Both the position numbers and the translations under genes were made by a program. The notes under the pieces are model-generated. The model saw nothing but the letters and a program-made list of their open reading frames with translations, was not told the DNA's origin and did no database searches. Positions 1 through 12,937 of a DNA stretch of 64,000 nucleotides are shown piece after piece. Each line of letters begins with the position of its first letter. The first letter of the stretch is position 1. Source of the DNA: Elephas maximus indicus (Eukaryota; Chordata; Mammalia; Proboscidea; Elephantidae); contig NC_064835.1 of NCBI RefSeq assembly GCF_024166365.1, positions 56,214,607-56,278,606 of the forward strand, in the 5' to 3' direction.

Positions 1-1420
1 TAGGACTGACCTCAGGTCCAGAGGGACATATGTGTACCACATAGTATTTTGTGATCTGATGTGGTCATCCTCCATTTTTACATAATTCCAATTTTCTCAT
101 AATGAGCTGGTCTTTGGAACCTAACCATGTCAATAAGTGAGGAGTGGGTTGTATTTGATCTGCAGGGCCACAAGTTTACTTTGGGCCTTGTCTCTCTTTT
201 GTTCTAATGCCCTTTTCAAAATGTTCTGCCAGGTATTATTCTTCAGATAAAAGTGCTGTTTTCCATTCTAATTTCTATTTTCAAGTTAGGTCTCCAATTT
301 CAGGTCCAATGAAAAATGAGATGAAGGCTACTCTTACATCAGCACCTTCTTTAACTCCTGAATATGTTGTTACAATGTATATTCTAGTCTATCCCAAAAA
401 CTTTCTATATATTTACATTTTTTATTTTTCTTGCCTTGAATTATAGTCCAAAAAAAATTTTTTTTAAATATTTCAGTTTTGACATTTAGGAAATTTCGAC
501 CCACTTTTCTGGCCTTTTTTTGACCCTCAGGTTTATTGTGGAAAGAGGGATCCTATAGGTTCTTTCTAGGTCAGTACAATTTGCTTTTGCTATTCAGGAT
601 TCAGCATCTGAGGTTTTGACTAATATGTGTACAAATTGATATATGTCAGGTAATCCTGGGACATATGCACCCCAAAGAATTATAAATTCATATATGAGTA
701 TTTGCTGGTCATGTTTGGGCTTAGGTAAATTTTTAATTCTTAATTCAGCTCAAATTCAAGGTTTAAATTCTATAATTTTCCACATACTTGGTTCATAGGA
801 GAGATGTATCTTTAGAGGCAACAAGGATTTGGGGATTTTAGGAAAGTTTTTGGGAAAAGGTAGGAAACCTGGACATGGAAAGAGGAAGAAGAAGTTGATG
901 GAGATGTAGAGGGAGAGATATAAGAAGGATAAGGCATAAAAGGGAAAGTTGGATATGGGGAGACACCTGAAGGGCAAGGAAAAGGAGGACTTGTCAAATG
1001 ACTGAAATTGCTCATTAGTGTTTTGGCCAAAGAATCTTCTAATGAAACAATTTCATATTTGGAATTTCCTTTGCAGACTTCACACAAAAAAAAAAAAAAT
1101 ACTGCTTATTGGGCCTGAGAAATCGTATTCCCTTTTGTTTTAAGATATCTCTCAAATGAATAATTTTGTTCAAGTTAAATGTTTGTCTGATAGACCCTTG
1201 AAGGCCCAAATCACGCTTCATGAAATTATGCCATTTAGAAAGATGGGTGTAAGAATTAAGATCGCAATGAGCATACACATGAGAAGCAGGATTTTTTTTT
1301 TTTTCTAGAAGAGGGGAACATTTAGACTTAGAAGATCCCATGGCAGCTGGTAAAAAAAAAAAAAAAGATCAGTAGAAATGTAATGCTTATGAACCTAATG
1401 CCTCAGGCCCCAACCTGAGG
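1..1420 (-). mobile_element. Possible retrovirus-like fossil (Gag-like region), broken
   Basis: Read on the minus strand, a reading frame opens near 1341 with Met-Gly-Ser-Ser-Lys-Ser-Lys. This resembles the myristoylated start of a retroviral Gag. Lower coordinates hold a proline/serine-rich stretch and then short capsid-like pieces. The element would run off the left edge of the window. It is clearly old and broken in several places. No pol or env is visible here and I could not define an LTR. The family is not certain, and a chance reading frame remains possible. Confidence 0.28.
22..155 (+). repeat. Segment paralogous to 28,312-28,448
   Basis: About 135 bases match 28,312-28,448 in the same orientation. 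Shared blocks include the words tattttgtgatctgatgtgg and ggaacct..accatgtcaata. The match stops on both sides. It is either a piece of a dispersed repeat (possibly the Gag-like fossil that covers this spot) or a shared flank from duplication of a REG unit. Confidence 0.6.
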
Positions 1421-4400
1421 GTTGGCTGTCTCCAAAGACGGACGGGATGATCTGTGCCCCTGGCAGATGGAAAGTCAGAGAGAACACTCTGTCTTGATCA
1501 AACTCAAGATCTCAGGACAGAATATCATGGGAGAAGGAGAATTTCATTCATTTTTATTGGTGATCCTCGGCAAAATTTGTCCAAGTACATGCCAATCTCA
1601 TGACAGCCACAAAAATCACTGTTCTGTGAGGCAAGCTAGGTATAGCTACTATGCCTGTATTCTATTCTATGATTCTCCTTTTTATGACAAACAACTTTTT
1701 TAGACGACACAACATAAAACAGCAACTCAATAGACAGCAAAAAGGAAAGAAAAAGAACGGCCTGATTGAACCAAGGATAACAAACAAATGGGGACCAATA
1801 ACAAAATCTGGGTACCAAACAGAAAAAAAAAATATCTGGAGGATTCAATGCAGAGACAGTAGACTTTAGACCCAGTGCTGACATCCCATGGTGGTGTGCA
1901 TTTGCTGAGCTATAACAGCAGGGTACCAGGATCCTCTGTGTATTGTACCTTGTCAAGGGCTGGGTTCTGTGGCAATGGGCAGTGCAGAATACATCATAGT
2001 GGAACCTCCAGAATATCCATGGAACTTAACAAAGAACACTCAAATAAAAACAAACAAAAGCTATTTATTCTGAGTTTGCTATATCAAGAGAGTGAGCCAT
2101 CATCACTTGTGTTTGGCAGAGACTCAAAGGCAGACGGGGAAGCGACAAAGCATTATAGCGGAAAAAAAGGAAGGCAGGAAGGCTTCAGCTCTGTCCTTAT
2201 TGGAGGCTGTGGGCAAGCAGGAGCTGTTAGTGGATGAACTAGAAGTGGGACATTTTAAGTGATTTGTTACAGGAGCATATTTGGGTTTCTTCAATTGGCC
2301 CTAAGTTGGAAGCAGGGTCAAAAATTAGGGAAGCTGTCAGTTATTAGTCAAGTCCATTTTGGGTCCGTTGCTACGAGGATTGTTTGACTTTCTGGACTGA
2401 TAACTGAAGACAGTGGTTTGACTTCCTGGAGTGGCTGCTGCAAGTTGTGGGTCAGAGTTCTATAGTCATGTATGCTTTGGTCATTGTCCTTTCCTATGTT
2501 CCTCTCAGAGGAAACCATAAAATGAAAAGATGATTCATGGAAAAGATCAATAAAGTTGATAAACTCCTAGCATGACTGATCCAGAATAAAAGGAAAAACA
2601 AAAATTATCAATATAAGTAATGAAAGATGAGGCACTGCTCTATTTTATCTTATTTGTTATTAAATATTAAAGGCCATTCTATTTGTGTACACAGCACTAT
2701 GAATGGAGACGAATTTATTTTTAACTTTGTTCTCTTACTGAGTATAATCCTGTTTACAATGTGGGCCTAACCAGCATCTTGTAGTTTGCACTCTTCATAA
2801 GACCTAGAACTTCACTGAAGTTGATTCAACAAATAGTTGCTGAACACCAACAATGTGCCAGATACTGTGAGAATAGTATATGATTTTATCACATTAATAA
2901 TACAAGAAGTACCTGCTGCCATGGAGCTTACAGTTTAGTTCTAAGCTAAACAAACAAACAAAAAAAAAACAAATGCGAAACCCTGTGATTTTCAATTACT
3001 TTCATTTCATTAAATAAGCAGCAGTGCGCTCTTTCCCGTGTGCCACTGGAGTAGAGAGTAATTCAAACTAACCAAGACCTGAAGTTAATAGAGCTTCTTC
3101 TCTGAACATTAACAAATTTTCTATCACTAACACTCCAGGCTGAGCCCCTCAAGGCGTCATCATCTTTTCATTTTGGTGCTTTTTCTTCCACTACTTCCTT
3201 CCTTCCTTGAAAATATCCTTCATCTTCCTTTCTACCTATCCGAATCCAATCTGTCCTGTAAGAGCCACCTCAAGTGTCACCTCCAGTAAATGCTCTCATT
3301 TTCTAAAATATGCAAATTTTCTATTGCCTGTACCTCCAATTTGACTCTCGACCTCTATTGTCCCTCTCTTCTGATTTATTCCTCACTCCTTTCCAAGGGG
3401 AATAACTTTTTGTGACTGATTAAGTTCTAGCAACTGATGGACCCGCTCTGCTGGTGAGTCAGTCTCTGTAAGCGTAAAGCACGCCAGGTGGTGCTTCTGC
3501 TTCTTCCAGCTGTAAATAGAAGAGAGTAAAAACAGCCAAAGCAACTTTGGTGATTGGAGGTTGAAAAAGGCTAAGGGTCTCAGCGCAACCATCTTAGGAA
3601 AAGGAGGCTTGCCATATGGTCCCTACCAGCACACTAGAGTTCTCTCACTGGAATAAGGGGCAAAAGCTCCTTATAACACTATCTATTCTAAAATATCATG
3701 CATTATAAGACAAAGTACACTGGCCATGTACTTTAGAAAACAATAATTAGTACTTAACACACACATTAAAAATCTTAATAGATTATAATTATCATATACC
3801 CATATAACTACACACCATTTCTTCTTCAGTAACTAGTTTTGTCTTTAAACATCTTTTGAATGTATTTTGGTCCTTTTTTAAAAAAATAAACTGTGCTAAT
3901 GATCTTGACTATTAAGTCCCTTTAAGTCTTGAGGCTTGTTAAGTCTATGTCTTCATTTGCATTTAATATTTGATTAAACTAGATTTGTGTGTATATCCCA
4001 AATTAAGTTACCTATCTCTTGTTATTTAGCTGAAAGTTTAGGTAGATAAAAAGTCTATAATTCAGGAATGGATTTATATCAATCATGGACAAGTCACAAC
4101 AACCTTTCCTAGTTTTGAAAATTCTGTGATATAATCTAAGATGTTTAGCCATTCATGCTGCCTTGAATTATTATCTGACGGGTAACAAGCATCTGTCTGC
4201 AAAATCATGAACTTTTTACTTCAACAATTCTAGTGTAGTCTTTTGAACGCATCGTAACTGACAATTAAGAATGTGTAACAAGTTAAAAATGTGCCACGAA
4301 TGCATATGACTCAATGGGATTGAAAAGTTCTATACATGGTTAAGTTTACATACGTACAGCCACGATTATTGCATTGCAATCCTTCTGTCAAATTTCTTTT

Positions 4401-5010
4401 AACATAAGTTATACATGGCATCTCAAATTCAGAAACTTAAAAATACATCTTAGAACTAAACAAACAAACAAAAAAACATGAAATAAAGTGTTACGGTTTT
4501 GATTGCCACTGATCTTTCTATCAGGGAGCTTATGAACAGGTGGAGTTCAGGGAAGGATCCTGGTATTTCTGGGTCCTCTGGCCATAATACTGTACATAAA
4601 GACCTTAACCCACCATTACTTTCAATACCCAAATATGAATTCTTTCAAAGTAAAGTCTTACATTCACCATGTCTTACTCTTCCCCTAAATTCTTTCACAT
4701 TAAAAAAAAAAAAGGACTTTAGATTTTAAAAAGAAAGAAATTTGGAAAGATTGTGATGGATTCTTACTGGATTTTCAATGTAGAACCCTTTTCATATGAC
4801 CAGTGCCCCTCTCTCATGAAGTATGTGTCTTTTATTCCCTCCTCTTTTTCACTTCCTCTTTCCTTTGTCATGGCTCTTGGTACCTACAGTGAATATAGAA
4901 CGAATAAATGGATGGACAGATTTATATTTATCCTTTTTTTTTTTTAAACTCTTGCTACTTCTTCTCAACATATTGGGTGTTCAAATTACCAAGGAGAAAT
5001 GATCTTTGCC
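1421..5010. other. Gene-free stretch
   Basis: I see no coding gene here. The sequence is AT-rich with short A-runs. A piece at about 2,818-2,945 reads like a very old mammalian interspersed repeat (words such as caacaaatag, gtgccagatactgtg and ggagcttacag), but I cannot name its family safely. The part nearest 1,420-2,240 could include an LTR of the adjoining Gag-like fossil; this is not established. Confidence 0.4.
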
Positions 5011-5014
5011 TTGG

Positions 5015-5198
5015 TTAACCCACTGCCGTAGAGTTGATTCTTATTCATAGCGACCAACCCTATGGGATTTCCAAGGCTGTAAATCTCTACAGAAGCAGAT
5101 TGCCACATCTTTCTCCCATGGAGAGACTGGTGGGTTTGAACCACCAACATTTTGGTTAGAAGCCGAGCACTTCAACCACTGTGCCACCAGGGCTCCTT
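5015..5198 (-). mobile_element. AfroSINE (tRNA-derived SINE), minus
   Basis: Read on the minus strand, the 5' end is the tRNA-like head ggagccctggtggcacagtg, followed by the B-box-like ggttcaaacccacc. The tail is cgctatgaat..aatcaactctacggca. This is the long form with an extra central block (trimmed by 'aaagatgtggcaatctgctt'). It has decayed by scattered substitutions. Confidence 0.9.
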
Positions 5199-6573
5199 TT
5201 GCCTTGGTTATGCACTATGAAATACAGAATTTCACTTTCAGGCAGAAACCTCATACCAAGTCCCTCAACACCATAAAAACTCAGGCCCTTCTCCCTGATC
5301 TCTAGTAAGCTGTTGTCAGAGTGGTAGTACATTGTGGTACAAAACAGAGTATCCTTAAATAAGAATCCACCTGCAGCAGCTTTGCTCAGAAGGTAGCTGT
5401 ACAACTAGCAGGCACTTTCAGATTTCTTGACTCGCCAAAGGGATGTGGCTATTTGTGAGTTGCCCTCTACAGGCTATGTAAGTGGCAATACTTCGTTGAT
5501 TTATAGACGTTTGCACAAATATCACAGTTTCCTTTCTCCTTCAATAAAATTCATTGCCAATTTCACCCTCCATTCCCTTTTTCACAAATGGGAGGAAAGT
5601 AACTCATACGATGTTAGCCGTTGTCATCATCCAGAAAACTGGTCCATTTCTTAAATACGCTCTGGTGTCAGACATGTGTCATTACAGGCATTATCTAATA
5701 TTTGGGGTGCCCATGAATTATAGCAGTAGCTCTCAAGGTTTTGAATTTCATGGACTAGATATGAGAGGCTGTAATAGGGTTGCTAATTTGGTATTTTATT
5801 AAAAGCAATCAAATATAAAGTAAAACAAAACTTATCATCTAGTCCCATTGTTATTTATAAATAAAGAACTTCTAATACTCCCAAATACATAAAGAACATA
5901 ATAACAGGGAAAAATTAAATTGAATAAATTGACGTTTATAAAAGATTCACCAAATTCTTTATTTTTCTCTTCCTGGTGCAGTCTAGTAAAGATTTGACAT
6001 GGACTAGCACCAAGTACATCGTATATACACTTCAAAACTACTGTTATATAACACTTAAGATTTGCAGAAATTAAAAGAATACCTTCATTGATTTAAGTCA
6101 GAACATCCCTAGTCACTTCTTCTTAACTTGGCTAGTTGTGGCTTCCTCTAGCTTTAAGGAGATGGAATGTTAAAGATATGGTATGACAGCTGTTAGGCTG
6201 AATTTCTCTTACCCTGAAAAAAAATGTCCATAATGAAGAAGTGGCAGTGGCACCTGCAGGCTGTGTGTTCACTTGGGGAGGAGGCTGCCAATGTTGCAGA
6301 CAGAACAGATGGTTATTATGTTTCCCAGGAACTCCCTCAAAAGTTTTCTTCATAGCAATTTCTCCTCTCTCTTTTGAAAATAAATCCTATTTTGTTAAAC
6401 TTTACCACAGCTGCTGAATTAAATGTCATTCCATGGACCACCACTATTTATAGGTTGGCAATTCTTGGTTTTAGTACGACTGCCATCACTGACTCCCAGC
6501 AAAGAGTTGATATAAACCATAGCAACATGCCATGCTAAACACAGAAGAAGGAAGAAGTAGGATGTGATAATAT
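5199..6573. other. Gene-free stretch
   Basis: No convincing gene or named repeat is seen. All open frames are under 90 codons and lack family resemblance. Confidence 0.4.
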
Positions 6574-6775
6574 CTATAACGGAGTCCCTGGGTGGTGTCA
6601 ACAGTCAAAGTGCTTGGCTAACGGAAAGGTTGGAGGTTCAAGCCCAGTCAGAGTTGCCTCAGAAGAAAGCCTGGCAATCTACTTTCAGAAAAATAGCAGC
6701 AGAAAACCTGCATTTTGCAGTTCTACTCTTACACACATGGGCTTGTCATGATTCAGAGTGATTCGACGGCCATAG
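6574..6775 (+). mobile_element. AfroSINE, plus
   Basis: It starts with the head ggagtccctgggtggtgtca. The promoter-like ggttcaagcccag follows, then the central block ctggcaatctacttt. The tail is gattcagagtgattcgacgg. This subfamily carries the 'cctcagaagaaag' insert. Confidence 0.9.
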
Positions 6776-7339
6776 TTTCTTACCGGACAATAGCGTAGGC
6801 CATTTCTCTGTGGAGAGGCTCTAATGGCCAAACAAGGGCATGGACACAACACAAGACAGTTTTATGTTTTATCACACATTCTCCCGGGGTAAAACTTTCT
6901 GAATCTGAGAGAGAGGAGTGGGCAGTTTTATAAGTTCAGAACACAGACAATGACACAAAAGATGTAGAACTGAGTTGGCGCAAGTAAATTTTTTCCAAGA
7001 TGTGAGGAAGGTTCAAACTTGGAGAGTTTGCTGAAAAACAGAGCTGAGATTCCGGTTTCTAGTCTATTATGTAAAAAATTTTCAAGTCATCATTCTAGTC
7101 CTCACAATAAGAAAAAATCTGAAAAACTGAAAATCAATAACTATTCTTAGGTCCATTAGAGAATTGAGGTCACAGGGCAAATGCTGCTTCCAAAACTGGA
7201 GAGACAGGGGAATATAGAAAATCACTGCTTACCAGGAACAGGAACCACAGCCTCTGGACCCAGAATAGGGTAGGAATGCTTTAAAGATAATTGACTAATT
7301 GCTGGAGATGGACTAGTTTGAGGTGTAAAAACTCCCCGA
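6776..7339. other. Gene-free stretch
   Basis: Nothing recognisable is seen. It could include the outer part of the LTR-like sequence that follows. Confidence 0.35.
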
Positions 7340-7830
7340 GGCCCAGCCTTAGTGGGATGTCTACACTTTTGATAGCCAATGCAACCAGGAGCTGCTTAGC
7401 CAATATCAAACAAAAACCTTCAGAGACAGCACTGGGTGTGGCTCAATTAGCAGCTGCTGGGACCAAGGGGAACCTGCCCCCTTATGTCCATTGTCCTCTA
7501 AGAGCTGGGTGTGCCTCACACCAGTCAAACCCAGTTTACTAGCCTACATGCCAAAGAAAAAAATACAATTTGTCTTACTGCATCTACGTGTCATGATAAC
7601 CTATGTAGTCCATAATGTTTGTATGTACTTCCTTGTGAAAGACGGTGTAAAAGGTTTTGCCTCCCTTTGTTTGGGGAGATTGATTTGAGGTAAACACCTC
7701 CTTACTCCTCGTGTACACGCTTCAGATAAACGCTCTCCCTCCCTCCTCACCTTGCTGTGTCTTTATTGACCAGAAGCTGCACCGAGCAGAACCTGCTCTG
7801 GGTAACACTTTTGTGAGTTTTACCTCTAGA
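7340..7830 (+). mobile_element. Probable solo LTR of an endogenous retrovirus (ERV1-like)
   Basis: The block has the look of a retroviral LTR. A T-rich signal region (gttttgcctccctttgtttgg) is followed by a polyadenylation-type word (cagataaacgctctc), a pyrimidine-rich stretch and a G/T-rich end. No internal retroviral genes adjoin it, so it would be a solo LTR fossil. Its edges are approximate. Confidence 0.45.
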
Positions 7831-7904
7831 AGCCTCTCCAGGTTCTCACTGTGAAGCTCCCAGAAAAATTCCCTAATGCTTCCGGCAGGCTTTGAAATAC
7901 TATG

Positions 7905-7986
7905 AGGTGGTTCTATTCTATCCTGTAAGGTCGTTATGAGTTGCAATTGACTGGATGGCAACAGTTTTTTTTTTTTTTTTTTTTTT
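7905..7986 (+). mobile_element. AfroSINE 3' end, plus
   Basis: Only the 3' third remains: ggttctattctatcctgtaa, then gtcgttatgagttgcaattg and the tail word ggcaacag, followed by a T-run of about 21 bases. The T-run fits AfroSINE tails, which end in TTTGGTTTT. Confidence 0.8.
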
Positions 7987-8009
7987 CGGTGGGGGGATTA
8001 TTATTGATA

Positions 8010-8155
8010 GGGAGTCCGTGGTGGTATAAATGGTTAAAGTACTTGGCTACTAACTGAAATGTTGGAGATTAGAGTCTACTCAGTGGTGCTTTGGAGGAAA
8101 GGCTTGGTGATCTACTTCCCGAAAATCAGCTGCTGAAAATTCTATCCATCCCTAG
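8010..8155 (+). mobile_element. AfroSINE, plus, 3'-truncated
   Basis: The head ggagtccgtggtggtataaa is followed by ggagattagagtctac and the central block ggcttggtgatctacttcc. The usual tail is missing. It lies just behind the T-run of the previous SINE, in the same orientation. Confidence 0.85.
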
Positions 8156-9793
8156 TAAAAGGTAAAATAGGAGAAGCTGCAATTTTGTTTGACTGCTGGC
8201 ACATAGGATTCTAAGAAACTTCAGGTTGGTCAGAAAACAAAAGACTTGAAGATTTCTGCAATTCTAACAGATATGTTTTGTTTTCATATTCCTGAAACCA
8301 GAAAGGATCTTGTAATCATTGTGTGCCCTTTCCTTGAAAAATTATTATCGATTCAGTGTTGCACCATATCATCAAATGCTTTTTATAATGATGGCATCAT
8401 AGAATTGAGGGAATATTATTTTGAAACCTTATTTAAAAATCAGAAGAATGTTCTAATAGTCCCTTGGAATGATAGCTCATCATTTCCAGGACTAGATGCA
8501 GCCTCAAAAGAGAACCCTTTTAACTTCGAACAAGATGGAGTTTGGGCCATTCAAAGAGAGCAAATGTGAGAAGTTGATAACAATTTCTTTGATCTTTTGT
8601 TCTTGGTAACATAGTATAGCTGGCGGTGATATTTTTAGGGATTATTGACATCAAAACAGTTTTGTCTTTTGCGCTTTATGTTTTTAAGAATGGTATGATG
8701 CCACTGCTCAAATAAATTAATAAATTCCCTCCTCAACAGCTCTTGGTAAGAAAATGTCACTGTTTATTTAACACCTTTCCCCAAAAGCAACCCATCAGAG
8801 TGAGCAAAAACCTAAAATATTATAGCATAATTCATCTTTAATCAACCTGCCACAAGCCCATATGACAAGCTTTACCAGATACATGAAATTTGGATAAATC
8901 AAAGGAAGACAGGTAAGAATGCTCCACACGTCCAGCACAGTGCAGAGGTCTGAATATAAGATGTGAGGCTGAAGAAACTTGAAATTAATTCTCTAGTGAA
9001 ATGATTAGGACACAGAGAAATAAGAAGTTCCCATCTGGGGAACTTCACTTTACTTTTTATCACAGAAAATTTCAAGTATATACAAAAACAGAGAGAATAA
9101 TATAAACCACATGTGCCTGTCACCCAGCTTTAATAATAGTCAATTATGAATGAAGCAAGCAGAGCAGATTTAGAGATACCACGTGTCCTAGGTTGTGGAT
9201 CAATAAAACCTGCATTAAATTATCCTGGCTTATGCATTTTTATTTATATAAACAATACAAAAGACCTCTTGCTAAAGCCAGTAGGGTTTTTGTTGCTTTT
9301 AATCACGAACAGTTCTAAATGATAAAGAGATGAGGCAGAGCAGAGAATATTAGATCACAATGAGCTGAGATTCATGCTTGTAGTTTCAGACAAAAGTCAA
9401 TTGAGATAAGTTAATAAGCAGCCAACAAAAAGTCTGAGAGACAAAGGGATTTCATAGTCACTGTTTCACCAAAAAATGTAACTTGCTCTCCTCAAAGCAA
9501 GGGAAGGGGTGAAATATGAGGTAGCCTCACCCTTCTGCTCCAAGAAAGCACATAGTGCTCATGCAGATGGTGTTTTAAATTTGGCAAGTACTAAGAGAGA
9601 GCTTACCCAAATTGTAATTATCAGCCACCAACTGCTTGTTTTGCTAGTTCATTCCAGATACTGCTGTCAACTTTCACGCCCAAGCAACTCCAGATCTAAG
9701 AGAGATTATAAACCACCAATACATATCCTTCCATCTAAAGCATGAAGACAAAAATTAAAAGTGTCCAGGGAAACAAAGATAGGAGTTGAATAT
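8156..9793. other. Gene-free stretch
   Basis: The longest open frame is 107 codons (8,246-8,569, +). It shows no family resemblance, and its codons look like random AT-rich sequence. No named repeat was recognised. Confidence 0.4.
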
Positions 9794-10030
9794 GTTGTCG
9801 TTGCTAGGTGCCATCGAGTTGTGCATAGCCATCCTATGTACAACAGAATGAAACACTGCCCAGTCCTGTGCCATCCTCACAATTATTGTTATGCTTAAGC
9901 CCATTGTTGCAACCACTGTGTCAACCCATCTCATTGAGGGCCTTCCTCTTTTTTGCTGACCCTCTATTTATCAAGCATGATGTGCTTCTCCGGGGACTCA
10001 TCCCTTCTGATACACTTCCAAAGTATTTTC
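9794..10030 (-). mobile_element. RTE (BovB-like) LINE 3' fragment, minus
   Basis: It begins with gttgtcgttgctaggtgcca, the reverse complement of the RTE tail. It then matches the left end of the full-length minus-strand RTE at 31,112 (for example gcccattgttgcaaccactg). It breaks off after about 235 bases. Confidence 0.88.
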
Positions 10031-10310
10031 CTAGAACAAAAATAAACATACAGGTAAAACTTGTTCTAATTGAAGATGAATAAAAAGTAGAGAAGATCCA
10101 GTCTTGGATGTTTGTAAATATGTGTGTCGGACAGAAAAAAAAAAAAAAGGACAAAGATATTAGAAGCAAAAGTCAAATGAAGAACGTATGTTAGAATGCA
10201 ATAAACTGAAGAAAAAATTACGCAAATGTGTCCTGGTGTTCTCAAAAGAAGAAAGATATCAATGAAAACAAAATATAAAAGATAGAAGGTAGAATAAAAT
10301 GAGAAAAATG

Positions 10311-10662
10311 TGATTGTACCATGGACTTCCAGAAGAATTAATTAATCACTCTTATAAGAAATACAACCAGAATTTTCCTTAGAAACAAGATGACAGGACT
10401 TTGGCTAGCTTACTTTGGAAAACTTATCAGGAAAGGCCACTTGCTAGAAGAGGACATCATATTTGGTAAAGTAGAGGGTCAGTGAAAATGAAGGAAACCT
10501 TCAACTAAATGGATTGACACAATAGTCATAATAATAGACTCAAGCATATAAATGATCATGAAGAGAGCACAGGACTTGCAAGGACTTACACAGGACTTTC
10601 ATTCTGTTATACATAGGTTGCCATGACTTGGAGCCAACTTGATGGCAACTAAAAATAACAAC
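10311..10662 (+). mobile_element. RTE LINE 3' fragment, plus
   Basis: It matches the C-terminal coding part and 3' end of the other plus-strand RTE copies: accatggacttccagaag, then agtagagggtcagtgaaaa, and the tail gatggcaactaaaaataaca. It lies opposite in orientation to the fragment at 9,794, and about 280 unrelated bases separate the two. Confidence 0.85.
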
Positions 10663-11221
10663 AATTTTTGGGATAAAGACCACAGAAAAAGAGTACCATT
10701 CTCATTAGATCATACCAAATGTACATACTATCAATATGATTTAGCATTATTGATGTTAACCTTGATCACTTGTATTGTTAGTATTTATTTTTAGATTTCT
10801 CCTCTGTAAACTTATTCTTTTGGTTCCTTCCTTTCCATACTGTACCCTTTGGAAGGAATTTACTATGCACAACTCAAACTTAAGCAATCAGAGGAGTTAT
10901 GCTCTACCTCCTTAAAGGCAGGCTATACAAATTATTTGGAATTCTTCTGAAAGGCAGATTTGTCTCTTATCTCCATTTATTTACTTATTTAATCATTTAA
11001 TTATATCAGTATGGACTCATGGATATTAATTTTAATAATCCAATGTTTATTTATTTTGTTGTTCAAATTGTTCCAGCTTTGGCCATTGGGAACACTTTCA
11101 CTTGTCTCCTGTATCCCTTTGAAATACCCAAATTATTATGGTTTTATTTTTTTTATATATATGTATGTGTGTATACAGATATTGATATACATAGAGAAAA
11201 AAGACAGAGATACATAAACAG
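10663..11221. other. Gene-free stretch
   Basis: AT-rich sequence with a short TA-rich run near 11,150. No gene or repeat family was recognised. Confidence 0.35.
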
Positions 11222-11848
11222 AGAAAATACTGAACTTGTCAAGGATTTCATTTTACTTGGATCCATAATCCATGCCCATCAATAAATCAAATGATATACT
11301 GCATTAGGAAAATCTGCAGCAAAAAAAAAAACTCTTTAAAGTGTTACAAAGCAAAGATGTTACTTTGAGGACTAAGGTGCATCTGACCCAAGCCTGATCC
11401 AATTCTTTTTCCTTGAAGAAGAAGAATTAACGCCTTTGAATTATGGTGTTGGCTAAGAACATTGAATACACCATGGACTACCAGAAGAATGAACAAGTCT
11501 GTCTTGGAAAAAGTACAGCCAGAATGTTTCTTAGAAGTGAGGACAGTGAGACTTCGTCTTACATACTTTGGACATGTAATCAGGAGGAACCAGTCCCTGG
11601 AGAAGAACACTATACTTGGGTCAATTTAGAGGGTCAGTGAAAAAGAGGAAGACCCTCAACAAGATGGATTGACATAGTGGTAGCAATGATGAGCTCAGGT
11701 ATAGCATGAACCTATATGCTACAGAAGAAAAGAAGGCCCAGTCTTGCACAACCCTCATGATTGTGCAAGACTGGGCCTTGTTTTGTTCTGTTGTATACAG
11801 GACCACTGTGAGTCGGAACTGACTTGACAGCATCTAATAATGATAATC
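11222..11848 (+). mobile_element. RTE LINE 3' fragment, plus
   Basis: It starts at gaacttgtcaaggatttcat, within the 3' coding part of RTE, and runs to the tail gacagcatctaataatgata. The C-terminal protein is broken by shifts. The next RTE copy starts directly at its tail, so the full-length element probably inserted into, or next to, this older fragment. Confidence 0.88.
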
Positions 11849-12043
11849 CCCCATGAGTCTGTCAGTTCATCGTACTGTGGGGGCTTGCATGTTGCTGTGA
11901 TGCTGGAAGCTATGCCGCTTGTATTCAAATACCAGCATGGTCACCTATGGTGGACAGGTTTCAGCTGAGCTTCCAGACTAAGACAGGCTAGGTAGAAGGA
12001 CCCGGCAGCCTACTGTTGAAAAGAATTAGCCAGTGCAAAACTT

Positions 12044-12937
12044 ATGAATTGCAGTGGAGCATTACCTGATATAGTGCTGGAAGATGAGCTCCTCAGGTTG
12101 GAAGGCACTGCAACTGGGGAAGAGCTGCATTCTCAAAGTAGAGTCGACCTTAATGACATAGATGGGGTCGACCTTTCCAGGCCTACATTTGCTGATGTGA
12201 CACCACTTAAAATGAGAAGAAACAGCTGCAAACATCCATTAACAATCAGAACATGGAATGTATGAGGTATGAATCCGGGAAAATTGGAAATCATCAAAAA
12301 TGAAATGGAATGCATAAACATAGATGTCCTAGGCACTAGTGAGCTGAAATGGACTGGTATTGGCCATTTTGATTTGGACAGTCATATGATTTATGATGCC
12401 GGAAATGACAACTTGAAGAGGAATGACATTGCATTCATGGTCAAAAAGAGCATTTCAAAATCTACCCTGAAGTACGATACTGTCAGTGACAGGATAATAT
12501 CCATATGCCTACAAGGAAGACCAGTTAATTCAACTATTATTAAAACTTACACAACAACCACTAAGGCCAAAGATGAAGAAATTGAAGATTTTCACCAACT
12601 TCTGCAGTCTAAAATTGATCAAACATGCAATCAAGACACATGGATAATTACTGGTGATTGGAATGCGAAAGTTGGAAACAAAGAAGAAGGATCAGTAGTT
12701 GCAAAATATGGCCTTGGTGATAGAAATGATGCTGGAGATCCCATGATTGAATTTTGCAAGGCCAAAGACTTCTTCATTGAAAATACCTTTTTCATCAACA
12801 TAAACGGCGACTGTATATGTGGAATATATAGTCCATTCACCAGATGGAATAAACAGGAATCAAAGCAACTACATCTGTGGAAAAAGATGATGGAAAAACT
12901 CAATATCATCAGTCAGAACAAGGCCAGCACCGACTGA
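12044..12937 (+). pseudogene. RTE endonuclease domain, broken
   Basis: Two joined frames cover the 5' part of the RTE protein. The first (12,044-12,265) ends at TGA just after Thr-Trp-Asn-Val. At this point sister copies suggest Arg-Gly-Met-Asn, so the stop probably arose by CGA to TGA decay. The second frame (12,269-12,937, 222 codons) contains features of the endonuclease-exonuclease-phosphatase fold: ECINIDVLGTSELKWTGIG (Glu/Trp block), then WIITGDWNAKVG with the catalytic Gly-Asp-Trp-Asn. Both are remnants of one domain. Confidence 0.88.

Noticed and set aside
8246-8569. 107-codon plus-strand frame between SINEs
   Set aside because: No family resemblance, no promoter, splice or polyadenylation context; length is within chance.
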